A program made the position numbers and the translations under genes. The notes beneath the pieces are model-generated. The model saw nothing but the letters and a program-made list of their open reading frames with translations. It had not been told where the DNA came from and searched no databases. From positions 1-64,000 of the forward strand of contig JBMTIM010000010.1 of NCBI GenBank assembly GCA_049437325.1: a stretch of 64,000 nucleotides of DNA, read 5' to 3'. This document shows, in pieces, positions 34,355-41,972 of the stretch (positions within the stretch are counted from its first letter, which is position 1; each line of letters opens with the position of its first letter). The DNA comes from UBA11606 sp049437325 (GTDB lineage: Bacteria; Actinomycetota; Acidimicrobiia; Acidimicrobiales; Aldehydirespiratoraceae).

Positions 34355-34984
34355 TCAGGAGACGTCCGAACGCAACGCCTCAGCGGCCAAAAGTCGGTCG
34401 TAGTCGTCCCTGGTATCGACATCGAGTGGCACGTCGGCGTCGACCGCAACCGTGGCAGATTCGAACAGGCCGGACTCGAGCAGCTTCCACACAGCCTTGT
34501 CACCGTGCAGGCCCCGCAGCGCGTCGAACACCGAGCGTGCGAACCAGAACGGGTGACCAGCTCCGTTGCGATACCCCACGACAGCGATCTCGGTGGCTGT
34601 GGCGGTGAGCAACGCCTCGACAGTCGATGAAGCCACATCGGGCTGATCGCCGAGGAACAGGAGAAAACCATCGGCGGCAGCGTCGATCGCAGCCAGCGCG
34701 GCAACAATCGACGAGGAGCAACCCTCGGTGTGATGGACGCTGTCGACCACGCAGCAGCCGGTGAGATCGACCGTCTCGCGAACCTCGGGTGCAGCGCCCC
34801 CGAGTGCCACGATCGTCTGTGAGAGGCCGAAGGAGCGCACCCGGTCGAGGGTCGCATCGAGGAGCGTTGCGCCACGGAACGGCAGCAACTGCTTTGGTTC
34901 TCCCAACCGACGCGAGGAACCGGCTGCGAGCACAACGGCGGCGACCCGAAGGTCTCCCGTCTCGACGAAGCCCGCCTCACCCAT
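34355..34984 (-). CDS. mocA: Molybdenum cofactor cytidylyltransferase-like protein (MocA-like)
   Basis: A 209-residue nucleotidyltransferase. The N-terminal VLAAGSSRRLGEPKQLLPF is the NTP-binding signature of the MobA/MocA superfamily and FLGDQPDV the metal-binding Asp motif. MocA transfers CMP to molybdopterin to give the MCD form used by xanthine-dehydrogenase-family enzymes, including aerobic CO dehydrogenase. The frame is open further upstream, but ATG 34984 is the first sensible start and leaves 33 bases to the divergent xdhC-like gene. Position beside the cox locus supports CMP over GMP specificity. Confidence 0.85.
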   Translation of the reverse strand: MGEAGFVETGDLRVAAVVLAAGSSRRLGEPKQLLPFRGATLLDATLDRVRSFGLSQTIVALGGAAPEVRETVDLTGCCVVDSVHHTEGCSSSIVAALAAIDAAADGFLLFLGDQPDVASSTVEALLTATATEIAVVGYRNGAGHPFWFARSVFDALRGLHGDKAVWKLLESGLFESATVAVDADVPLDVDTRDDYDRLLAAEALRSDVS

Positions 34985-35017
34985 GCGGGCCAGAGTACCG
35001 GCCGCTACGGTGACGCC

Positions 35018-35893
35018 GTGTACGCCATTGCCGTCAGCGTGGCCGCGTGCCTTCGAGGCGGCACGCGGGTCGATGTGGCCTGGAATCTCGACCCTGGGCT
35101 CACACCGCAGTTCGATCCCAATGACGCCGTCGCCCTCACACCGGGCGGGGGACGCCTCGGCGGGCTGCTCGGCGGTGCGTTCGACAGCCGGTTGATCGAG
35201 GCCGCAGCAGCGAAACCGACCACGGGGAAAGTGATCGACGTCGAGTGCACTGCCATCGAAGCGTCCGTGCTCGGGGTCGAGACCGGCGCCCAGCTTCGAC
35301 TCATGCTCGCCCCCGCCGACACACTGCCGAGCGCGCTGTGGGACCACTTGCTGGAGCGAGACCGGATCGGCCTTGCGTGCCACCGCACCGACAACACCAT
35401 CGACGCATCGGAACTCATCGCAATCGAGGACGCCGCTCCCCCGTCGGTCGTCATCAGCGATACTGCGATCGAAACGATTTTCAGCCCCCGCACGACCCTG
35501 CTGGTGATGGGCGGTGGCCCTATGGCCGAGGCCGTCGTGCACGCCGGCGAATTCATCGGCTGGAACGTCGTGTCGATGCCCGGGCCCGAGGCCGCAGTCG
35601 GGCTCGCTGCGACTCTCTCGTCCATCGACGGGGTCGTTGTGGTCGGCCACGACGTCGAAGCAACAGGACGGGTGCTGCAGGCTGCCTTGGGGTCGCGGGC
35701 CGGGTACATCGGCTCTCTGGGACCCGAGTCGGTGCGGTCCGCCCGCGACGACTGGCTGGCGTATCGAGGCGTGACCGAGACCGGACGAATCGCCTCGCCC
35801 GCAGGCCTGCCAATCGGTGCGAAAGCTCCCCGCGAAGTTGGGATTGCGGTGATCGCCGACATGATCGCCCGCCACGCCCGGGGTCCGGCCTGA
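35018..35893 (+). CDS. XdhC/CoxF-like molybdenum insertion chaperone
   Basis: A 291-residue XdhC-type protein. The N-terminal half contains the family segment with TPGGGRLGGLLGGAFDSRL, and the C-terminal half is a Rossmann-like domain (LLVMGGGPMAEAVVHAGEFI; GVVVVGHD; AGYIGSLG). XdhC proteins bind the sulfurated, cytidylylated molybdenum cofactor and deliver it to the large subunit of molybdenum hydroxylases. GTG 35018 begins the plus-strand arm of the cox locus, divergent from mocA. A second, differently built XdhC lies in the minus-strand arm at 41030, so the two may have distinct clients or steps. Confidence 0.85.
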   Translation: MYAIAVSVAACLRGGTRVDVAWNLDPGLTPQFDPNDAVALTPGGGRLGGLLGGAFDSRLIEAAAAKPTTGKVIDVECTAIEASVLGVETGAQLRLMLAPADTLPSALWDHLLERDRIGLACHRTDNTIDASELIAIEDAAPPSVVISDTAIETIFSPRTTLLVMGGGPMAEAVVHAGEFIGWNVVSMPGPEAAVGLAATLSSIDGVVVVGHDVEATGRVLQAALGSRAGYIGSLGPESVRSARDDWLAYRGVTETGRIASPAGLPIGAKAPREVGIAVIADMIARHARGPA

Positions 35894-35937
35894 GTCGCAG
35901 GTGGGTCTGGACCCCCCCTGGCATCTACACTCGCCTC

Positions 35938-36183
35938 ATGTCACTCTCCGACGAGTCCAGCCTCGATCCGGTCTGGAAGACCGACGAGATCCTCGGCATC
36001 GACCCCGATTGCAGCCCAACCAAGGTGTGCCGCAATGCCCGGGACTTCACGTTCGACGGCATCACCGAGGGCGATGAAGACCTCGCAACCGCATGGAAGC
36101 GCATCCTCGTGACCGAGGGTAAGGCCGCACCCGAGGGCGGTAGCCTCGGCGATCTCGTACTCAGCCCACCCGCCGACGACTGA
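35938..36183 (+). CDS. Small hypothetical protein of the cox locus (81 aa)
   Basis: An 81-residue acidic, soluble protein (MSLSDESSLDPVWKTDEI start) with one conserved-looking Cys pair in DPDCSPTKVC, followed by TAWKRILVTEGKAAPEGG. No family recognised. ATG 35938 follows a possible -10 (TACACT, 35926-35931) by six bases, which would make it leaderless and give the coxD-coxE arm its own transcript start. It is 44 bases after xdhC and 23 bases before coxD, so co-expression with CO dehydrogenase maturation genes is likely. Confidence 0.55.
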   Translation: MSLSDESSLDPVWKTDEILGIDPDCSPTKVCRNARDFTFDGITEGDEDLATAWKRILVTEGKAAPEGGSLGDLVLSPPADD

Positions 36184-36206
36184 GGGCGTCGGCCCCGGAT
36201 ACACCC

Positions 36207-37100
36207 GTGAGCGACACGAGTCCGACCCTGTCACCGTCGAGTGTCCCCGAGTTGCAGGAGCGGCTACGCGCCGAGGGGTATCTGGCTGGCCGCGGCCTCG
36301 CCACCGCAGCGTTCATCGGCCTTCGACTCGGTCGACCGATCCTTCTCGAGGGTGAGGTGGGGGTTGGCAAGACCGAACTGGCCAAGTGTCTCGCGGAAAT
36401 CCACGGTCGAGAACTCATCCGCCTGCAGTGCTACGAAGGTATCGACACCCAGCAGGCGCTCTACGAATGGGACTACGCCCGCCAGATGCTTCACGTGCGG
36501 GCGCTGTCGGCCCGCGAATTGAACGATTCCGAGACCACCGCAAGCCTCTACGGCACTGATTTCCTGCTCGAACGACCACTGTTGCAAGCGATCCGTAGCG
36601 GCGGCAACGCCGTGCTCCTGATCGACGAGATCGACCGGGCCGACGACGAATTCGAAGCCTTCCTGCTCGAACTGTTGTCCGACTTCCAGATCACCATTCC
36701 CGAGATCGGTACAGTCGCCGCAGCCGAGCGGCCGATCGTCGTCCTCACCTCGAACCGGACCCGAGAACTGCACGACGCACTCAAGCGGCGGTGCCTCTAC
36801 CACTGGATCGGCTTTCCATCGATTGCCGAAGAACTCGACATCGTGCGGCTTCGCGTCCCCGACGTCGCCGACACCCTTGTCGAGCAGGTGGTGAACGCCG
36901 TGCACCAGCTTCGAGACATGGACCTGGCCAAGCCGCCCGGGATCGCCGAGACCCTCGACTGGGTCGATGCACTCGGGGTGGTGGGAAGCGACAGCCTCAA
37001 CATCGAGACAGCAGCCGACACGCTCGGTTCGGTGATCAAGGACCGTGACGACCTCGAGCTCGTGCATGCCGAACTCGACCGCGTCGTTGCCGATGGCTGA
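36207..37100 (+). CDS. coxD: CoxD-like MoxR-family AAA+ ATPase
   Basis: A 297-residue AAA+ ATPase. Walker A is EGEVGVGKTE (about 51-60), Walker B is LLIDEIDRAD (about 135-144), with sensor TSNRTREL and an arginine-finger region after KRRCLYHWIGFP. MoxR ATPases act with VWA proteins as metal-centre chaperones; CoxD, with CoxE, helps build the Cu-S-Mo site of form I CO dehydrogenase. GTG 36207 is the start; the stop lies eight bases inside the coxE gene, so the pair is coupled. Identification rests on family plus context and is strong. Confidence 0.92.
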   Translation: MSDTSPTLSPSSVPELQERLRAEGYLAGRGLATAAFIGLRLGRPILLEGEVGVGKTELAKCLAEIHGRELIRLQCYEGIDTQQALYEWDYARQMLHVRALSARELNDSETTASLYGTDFLLERPLLQAIRSGGNAVLLIDEIDRADDEFEAFLLELLSDFQITIPEIGTVAAAERPIVVLTSNRTRELHDALKRRCLYHWIGFPSIAEELDIVRLRVPDVADTLVEQVVNAVHQLRDMDLAKPPGIAETLDWVDALGVVGSDSLNIETAADTLGSVIKDRDDLELVHAELDRVVADG

Positions 37101-38241
37101 TCCGTCCGAACTCCCCGGCCCCGAGCGCATCGTCGACCGGCTCGTCGGTTTTGGGCACGCCCTTCGCGATCATGGCCTCCCTGTCGGGAGCGACGACGTC
37201 CTCACCTTCTGTGCCGCAGTCGCAGAACTGTCACCGGGGGACCCCAACGACGTCTATTGGAGCGGCCGCACCACGCTCGTGCACCGACGAGACCACCTTC
37301 CCGTCTACGACGAGGTGTTCCGCACCTACTTCCTCCACGTCCCACCCCCGAACGCTGACAGTCCGCAGGAGGAACGACCGGTTCCGCAGGGCAGCACGGG
37401 GACGCTCGACGTGCCAGACAGTGAGCCGGGAGACGAGCCCGGCGACGAACAGCCTCTGATCCTTGGCCTGCAGGCGTCGTCGGTCGACATCCAGCGCGAG
37501 AAGCGGTTCGCCACCTGCTCCCCTGAAGAACTCGCTCATCTGCGCCGGATCATGGCCCGTATTCGACTCGAGCCACCGACCCGCCGAACCCGGCGACGGA
37601 CCCCCGACCCCGGGGGACCGGTCATCGACATCCGTCGAATGGCCCGCGATGCGATGCGTCTCAGCGACAGCAACCCTGCGCTTCACCGGATGGATCGCAA
37701 GCTGCGGGCTCGGCCGCTGGTACTGATTCTCGACGTCTCCGGCTCGATGGCGGACCATTCGCGCAACCTGCTGCAGTTCGCGTACTCGATGCGACGGGCA
37801 GCGCAGAAGGTCGAGGTGTTTTGCTTCGGGACCCGTCTCACCCGCATCACGCCGGCGCTCGACCGACGCAGCCCCGACGACGCAATGCGCCTCGCTGCCG
37901 CGCGGGTGCTCGATTGGGACGGTGGGACCCGAATCGGCGCGTCGCTCGACCACTTCGTTCGCACATGGGGGCGTCGCGGTCTGAGCCGGGGCGCGACGAT
38001 CGTGATCTGCTCCGATGGCCTCGACCGCGGGAGTCCGGCGCTGCTCGCCGACTCGATGGAACGACTCCAGCGCCTCTCGCACCGCATCATCTGGATGAAT
38101 CCGCTGATCGGCAACGATGTTGGCGCGTCACCCAACACCCTCGGGATGCTGGCCGCCGGTCCGTTCATCGACGAACTGGCGTCAGGACATGACCTCGCAA
38201 GTCTCGAACACTTTGCAACTCGCCTCGCTGACATCGGATGA
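37093..38241 (+). CDS. coxE: CoxE-like VWA-domain protein
   Basis: A 382-residue protein with a C-terminal von Willebrand A domain whose MIDAS motif is LILDVSGSMADHS (about 213-225), with a later DWDGGTRIG and VICSDGLDRGSP completing the metal site. The N-terminal 200 residues are the helical CoxE-type region with an acidic Pro-rich linker near 100-135. CoxE partners the MoxR ATPase CoxD in maturing CO dehydrogenase. ATG 37093 overlaps coxD by eight bases. Length and order match cox gene clusters of form I type. Confidence 0.9.
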   Translation: MADPSELPGPERIVDRLVGFGHALRDHGLPVGSDDVLTFCAAVAELSPGDPNDVYWSGRTTLVHRRDHLPVYDEVFRTYFLHVPPPNADSPQEERPVPQGSTGTLDVPDSEPGDEPGDEQPLILGLQASSVDIQREKRFATCSPEELAHLRRIMARIRLEPPTRRTRRRTPDPGGPVIDIRRMARDAMRLSDSNPALHRMDRKLRARPLVLILDVSGSMADHSRNLLQFAYSMRRAAQKVEVFCFGTRLTRITPALDRRSPDDAMRLAAARVLDWDGGTRIGASLDHFVRTWGRRGLSRGATIVICSDGLDRGSPALLADSMERLQRLSHRIIWMNPLIGNDVGASPNTLGMLAAGPFIDELASGHDLASLEHFATRLADIG

Positions 38242-38248
38242 TGGAGCC

Positions 38249-38533
38249 ATGAGCAAGTGGAGCGTCTCCATCCGAGCCGAGGGTGATCGACCGGTCGAAT
38301 TGCAAGAGGTGGTTGCCCTCGCAGACGCCGTGGCAAAGCTCGGTGGCATCGCGTCGGGCGTCGGTGCGATGGCATACGGCGCGCAAATCGTGGTCGATGC
38401 CGAGAATGCCGATCACGCCGTCGACCAGGCGGTGCCAGCCTTCGAGGCGGCCGTTGCCGAGGCCGAGCTCCCGGCCTGGCCAATCACCCATGCCGAGGTC
38501 GTCGGCGAGGACGAATACGATTTCGGCGAATGA
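38249..38533 (+). CDS. Small hypothetical protein downstream of coxE (94 aa)
   Basis: A 94-residue soluble protein resembling a small ferredoxin-like alpha/beta fold: strand KWSVSIRAEG, helix ELQEVVALADAVAKL, glycine-rich turn, strand AQIVVDAE, helix HAVDQAVPAFEAAVAEA and a final acidic segment. No active-site motif. ATG 38249 is seven bases after the coxE stop, and its own stop overlaps the next start by four bases (ATGA). Function unknown; it travels with the cox genes here. Confidence 0.6.
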   Translation: MSKWSVSIRAEGDRPVELQEVVALADAVAKLGGIASGVGAMAYGAQIVVDAENADHAVDQAVPAFEAAVAEAELPAWPITHAEVVGEDEYDFGE

Positions 38534-38988
38534 TCCGCCTCGGTTCGCTTGCTGGTTACCCCTTCGAAGGACCTCGGGTCCTGGGGGGTTGGACCCCACC
38601 GGAGCGACCGGCCGTGTATGCGATTCTCTATCGCGCCGACCCGGTCGGGAAACCACACGACTTCGCCGTGATCGACGTCGACGAGGCCGATGACCTCAGC
38701 ACGGCCCGTCTTCCGTTCGGGCACCCGCGAGCGCGCTGTTGGGAGCGTCGAGCGGGCGACAAGTGGGGGCTCCACGTCTGCACCTACGAGGTGCCGGGCG
38801 GCACTGCTGCCCATCGCCAACAGATCGTCAAGGAACTGATCGCGGTGTACCAGCCGGGCTGTGCACCCGAGCAATACGACCTGGCATGGGAAGACGAATG
38901 GATCGGCAGCTACGAGGCACCGACCACCGGACCGCTCACGACGAGTCGCAAACGGCCCGAGGGTACGGGAACGCCTGAGCGCAGCTGA
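38530..38988 (+). CDS. Hypothetical protein, last gene of the coxDE arm
   Basis: A 152-residue protein. The central part (RPAVYAILYRADPVGKPHDF, then AVIDVDEADD) has strand-helix character faintly like a GIY-YIG-type scaffold, and WGLHVCTYEV follows, but the GIY-YIG catalytic Arg/Glu pattern is not clear, so I do not claim it. ATG 38530 overlaps the preceding stop by four bases. It ends eight bases before the convergent end of the small membrane protein array. Unknown function. Confidence 0.6.
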   Translation: MIRLGSLAGYPFEGPRVLGGWTPPERPAVYAILYRADPVGKPHDFAVIDVDEADDLSTARLPFGHPRARCWERRAGDKWGLHVCTYEVPGGTAAHRQQIVKELIAVYQPGCAPEQYDLAWEDEWIGSYEAPTTGPLTTSRKRPEGTGTPERS

Positions 38989-38996
38989 CGATCAAC

Positions 38997-39356
38997 TCAT
39001 GTCGGGTGATAGCCGACGGCCTCGTGAAGACGGCTGCGGCGGGTCCCCATTGCAGGTTTGGCCGGCTCGGGCTGTGGATCGGGGTCGGGCTCGTACGTGG
39101 CACCGACCACGATGCCTTCCGCCATGCCGTAGAGCAGCGGAAGCGCTCCGGCGATCACACCGCCCGTGTTGTTGATGCGCTCGACCCCAGGCTCGATGAC
39201 CTCGGCGTCACGGTTGATCTTCCAAACGATCTCGGCGCACTCCTCCAGAAGGGTGGCGATTCGGGTCAGCTGTCCACCAACGATGAACAGGTAGCCGGCA
39301 AGACCGGCGATGAAGACCCCGATGAGGATGACCGAGAGAACAACGAGTGTGGTCAT
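38997..39356 (-). CDS. Small one-helix membrane protein A of the cox operon
   Basis: A 119-residue protein with an N-terminal membrane helix (TLVVLSVILIGVFIAGLAGY) followed by an amphipathic helical tail (LTRIATLLEECAEIVWKIN) and a Pro-rich C-terminus (PDPDPQPEPAKP). It is the last of five similar genes behind coxG. ATG 39356 overlaps the stop of protein B by four bases. The shared plan of one N-terminal helix and a soluble helical tail suggests paralogues that oligomerise at the membrane; function unknown. Confidence 0.65.
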   Translation of the reverse strand: MTTLVVLSVILIGVFIAGLAGYLFIVGGQLTRIATLLEECAEIVWKINRDAEVIEPGVERINNTGGVIAGALPLLYGMAEGIVVGATYEPDPDPQPEPAKPAMGTRRSRLHEAVGYHPT

Positions 39357-39640
39357 GAGCGCACCTTTTCCAGTACACGGCCGAGGAACAGGTGATGTTC
39401 CAGGCCTTCGGCGAGCACGCCGTCGACCTGCGCAGCCGTTTCGGCGATAAGAGCGGTGTCAGCGGTATTGGCCGCCGCCCGCTCCAGCGTGTCCTTGATG
39501 GCTTCGACGCGTCGCTCGATCGTGCGAACCAGCAGCACGAGCATCGTCAGCAAGACGACGACAGCAACGATGACAACCGCGCCACCCACGATTGCGCCCC
39601 ACCAGAGGTCTTCCTGGGTGTCAGTCAGTGCGAACAACAT
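39353..39640 (-). CDS. Small one-helix membrane protein B of the cox operon
   Basis: A 95-residue protein: short external N-terminus with two Trp (DLWWGA), one long hydrophobic helix (VGGAVVIVAVVVLLTMLVLL) and an amphipathic tail (IKDTLERAAANTADTALIAE) that resembles protein C (INDALEQAVVNTDSLKEL). The frame continues upstream, but ATG 39640 right after the stop of protein C (39642) is taken as start. No catalytic residues. Likely a membrane or scaffold component expressed with CO dehydrogenase. Confidence 0.65.
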   Translation of the reverse strand: MLFALTDTQEDLWWGAIVGGAVVIVAVVVLLTMLVLLVRTIERRVEAIKDTLERAAANTADTALIAETAAQVDGVLAEGLEHHLFLGRVLEKVRS

Positions 39641-39641
39641 G

Positions 39642-39908
39642 TCAGCCTCCCAACCGAGCTCGGCCCCGAGCAAGACCGGCGGTGATCGCACCTGCGGCCT
39701 CGATCGTGGTGTGGAGCTCCTTCAACGAATCGGTGTTGACGACGGCCTGTTCGAGCGCGTCATTGATGTGTGTGGCCCGGTTCCCGATCGACCGAGCAAG
39801 CATCAGGATCGGCACCACGAGCGCAACCACGGCGATCACGACGATGATCCCGATGACGTAGCCGATCGTCCACCCAGTGGTCGAGCCTTCGGCAGCGAGT
39901 AGCAGCAT
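39642..39908 (-). CDS. Small one-helix membrane protein C of the cox operon
   Basis: An 88-residue protein with a membrane helix (GYVIGIIVVIAVVALVVPIL) and a helical tail (INDALEQAVVNTDSLKEL ending GAITAGLARGRARL). The tail is recognisably similar to that of protein B and, more weakly, to A, D and E (I-x2-x-L-E motif after the helix). ATG 39908 follows the stop of protein D by 12 bases. Unknown function. Confidence 0.65.
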   Translation of the reverse strand: MLLLAAEGSTTGWTIGYVIGIIVVIAVVALVVPILMLARSIGNRATHINDALEQAVVNTDSLKELHTTIEAAGAITAGLARGRARLGG

Positions 39909-39920
39909 GAGGTTCCCTCC

Positions 39921-40148
39921 CTAGATCGAGTCGCAGAAGTCGCGGACGGGTGCAAGGCTGGCGTTCACGGACGGCAGCGCGGTGGGCACGGTGGAGGTCT
40001 TGGCGGCAACCGCCTGCACCCCACCGGTGACTTGTTCGAGGGTCGAGTCGACCACCTTGAGGTGGAGCACGACTCGCAGCAGTCCGATGGCGGCAGCCAC
40101 GATGATCAGGCCGGCGACGACCACGGTGAACCAAGCAACAACTGGCAT
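39921..40148 (-). CDS. Small one-helix membrane protein D of the cox operon
   Basis: A 75-residue protein: N-terminal helix (VVAWFTVVVAGLIIVAAAIG) and a tail starting VDSTLEQVTGGVQAVAAKT, again with the S/A-T-L-E-Q element seen in B and C. The frame extends upstream without sense; ATG 40148 with a GAAGGAGACT-like ribosome-binding site is the start. It ends in a single Cys (FCDSI). Unknown function. Confidence 0.62.
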   Translation of the reverse strand: MPVVAWFTVVVAGLIIVAAAIGLLRVVLHLKVVDSTLEQVTGGVQAVAAKTSTVPTALPSVNASLAPVRDFCDSI

Positions 40149-40161
40149 ATCAGTCTCCTTC

Positions 40162-40413
40162 TCAGCCCAGCAGCTTTCCGACCGAACCTGCGTAACGCAC
40201 GGCACCGTCGGCGACTTCTTCGATGGTTTGATCAGTGGTCGCGAGCAGATCCGGGGTCGTGTCCAGCTCACCGACGAGGGCGACGCCTCCGGCGAGGATG
40301 TCGTCACTCGCCTTGCGGATTCGCTCCAGTGCGCCGAGCACCCGGCTGAGCAACGCGACTGCGATCGGCACGACGGCCAGCAGCAGTATGAGATTTCCGA
40401 TCCACCACAGCAT
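40162..40413 (-). CDS. Small one-helix membrane protein E of the cox operon
   Basis: An 83-residue protein: membrane helix (LWWIGNLILLLAVVPIAVAL) then a helical tail (LGALERIRKASDDILAGGVA onward) ending in Gly/Leu. It is the first of the five small membrane proteins, 10 bases behind coxG, and so directly follows the protein thought to link CO dehydrogenase to the membrane. ATG 40413 is chosen as the first start after coxG. Unknown function. Confidence 0.62.
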   Translation of the reverse strand: MLWWIGNLILLLAVVPIAVALLSRVLGALERIRKASDDILAGGVALVGELDTTPDLLATTDQTIEEVADGAVRYAGSVGKLLG

Positions 40414-40423
40414 CAGGGCCTCC

Positions 40424-41008
40424 TCAGACGAGCTCGGGGTTGTAGGGCAGGAAGAAACGGCGGAAGACACGGGTGAGCGCCATCCGAGCCGCTCGTAGGG
40501 CGATGGCGAAGCCACTTGCGGCCTGCACATTCTGAACCTGACTCGGATCGCGGCCCTCCGAGATCGCCAACAGTCGATTTTGGACGTTGGCAGCAAAGTC
40601 GTCGAGCAGCACCGACGTGATGTCGCTGACAAGACCTCGGCCGTACTGCGCAGCGGCACCCGAGATGTTGAGATCCATGGCGACGTTGACCTTCGTCCCC
40701 CGACCCGTCGACTGCAGGCCGGCATCCAGCAGCATCGCTGCCTGACCGCGGCCCTTCTTGTCGGCACCGCTGGCGTCGACGCTGATCGTCTTTGCTTCTT
40801 CGTTTCGCTCCAGGATCTTTGCCTCGCCGTCGAAGTCGAGCTTCACCGGGCCGAGCCCGATCGCCACCGTCCCTCCGTAGTGGTCGTCGTCGAGTTCATC
40901 GGTGAGGTCGGTGCCGGGAAGGCACGACGCAACCGCAGGGATGTCGCCGAAAAACTCCCAGACCATCTCGATCGGCTGATCGACCTCGAATTCATTGGTG
41001 ATCTCCAT
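40424..41008 (-). CDS. coxG: CoxG, SRPBCC-fold CO dehydrogenase accessory protein
   Basis: A 194-residue protein. The first 145 residues are a CoxG-type SRPBCC domain (MEITNEFEVDQPIEMVWEFF, CLPGTDLTDE, and ISGAAAQYGRGLVSDITSVL); the last 40 form a basic, hydrophobic C-terminal helix (LRAARMALTRVFRRFFLPYN) that could bind the membrane. CoxG is required for electron transfer or membrane attachment of form I CO dehydrogenase rather than catalysis. It lies 21 bases behind the XdhC-YHS gene and starts at ATG 41008. Confidence 0.9.
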   Translation of the reverse strand: MEITNEFEVDQPIEMVWEFFGDIPAVASCLPGTDLTDELDDDHYGGTVAIGLGPVKLDFDGEAKILERNEEAKTISVDASGADKKGRGQAAMLLDAGLQSTGRGTKVNVAMDLNISGAAAQYGRGLVSDITSVLLDDFAANVQNRLLAISEGRDPSQVQNVQAASGFAIALRAARMALTRVFRRFFLPYNPELV

Positions 41009-41029
41009 CAGATCATGCCTCGTTCCTCG

Positions 41030-41962
41030 TCATAGGGTCGCTCCTCGTTCGGTGGCGTACGCGGCCCGGCAACCCGGGCAGCAGAAATAGAACATCTCCC
41101 CATCGATCTCGAGGGGATGGTTGGTGTCGAGTGCGTCGACGGTCATGCCGCACACCGGATCGATTGCGAGTTCGGCCTCCGACGGATGGACTGAAACCTC
41201 GGCAGTGAAGACACCGTCGGCTCGGAGTTGCACAAGCTCGGCGAGGATCGCCACTGCGACCTCCTTATGGGTTGTGCTCCCAAGGTCGAGCCCCGCCGGC
41301 ATCCGCAGACCGTCGAGTTCGGCCGCGCCCACGCCCTGCGATCGGAGGTGCTCGCGAACAGCTTCTGCCCGACGGCGCGAGGCGACGACGCCGACGTAGG
41401 CAGGGGCGGCCTTGAGGGCCGACGCGATGACGTCTTCATCACCATGGCCCTGGGTGGCGACGACGACGATCGACGCTGCGCCGACCATCCCCTCGCTGAA
41501 CTCGGCACCGGTGAGTCGTTCGACCCGCCAGTCCAATTGGGCTGCCATTCCAGCGAGGCTTGCGGCCATCGGTGAGTCACCGACGATGACCAGGTGTGGC
41601 ACAGGCACGACGGGCTCCAGATAGATCTGCAGAGCACCCTCGCTCTGGCACGACATCGCGATGGCCGAGGTTCGTTGCGGCAGATCACCGAAGCGCTCGG
41701 CGTCGCCGAGGGCGACGAGACGAGGCTGGCCGGCCGCAAGCACGCTCTGCGCTTCGCGAATGAAGACAGGTTCGGCACACGCGCCGCCGATCCAACCGTG
41801 GATCTGGCCCGATGCCGTATAGATCGCCCGTGATCCCTGTTGACCCGAGGACGGGCCCTCACGCCAAACGACGGTGGCGAGGACGAACGCTTCGCCGCTC
41901 TCTGCGAGTTCGACCGCGCGTTCGAGGACACCCCAGCCCTCGACTGCACGGTGACCACTCAT
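41030..41962 (-). CDS. XdhC/CoxF-like protein fused to a YHS domain
   Basis: A 310-residue protein. Residues 1-110 are the XdhC N-terminal domain (LATVVWREGPSSGQQGSRAI and WIGGACAEP), and about 120-250 the Rossmann-like XdhC C-domain (HLVIVGDSPMAASLAGMA; ASIVVVATQGHGDEDV). From about 265 to the end comes a YHS-type domain (IDPVCGMTVD ... YFCCPGCRAAY) with four Cys in C-x-G and CC-x2-C pattern, typical of metal-binding modules. XdhC delivers sulfurated molybdenum cofactor; the added YHS domain could hold copper or another soft metal for the Cu-S-Mo cluster (inferred). It lies 10 bases behind coxL. Confidence 0.85.
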   Translation of the reverse strand: MSGHRAVEGWGVLERAVELAESGEAFVLATVVWREGPSSGQQGSRAIYTASGQIHGWIGGACAEPVFIREAQSVLAAGQPRLVALGDAERFGDLPQRTSAIAMSCQSEGALQIYLEPVVPVPHLVIVGDSPMAASLAGMAAQLDWRVERLTGAEFSEGMVGAASIVVVATQGHGDEDVIASALKAAPAYVGVVASRRRAEAVREHLRSQGVGAAELDGLRMPAGLDLGSTTHKEVAVAILAELVQLRADGVFTAEVSVHPSEAELAIDPVCGMTVDALDTNHPLEIDGEMFYFCCPGCRAAYATERGATL

Positions 41963-41972
41963 CGGCCGGTCC

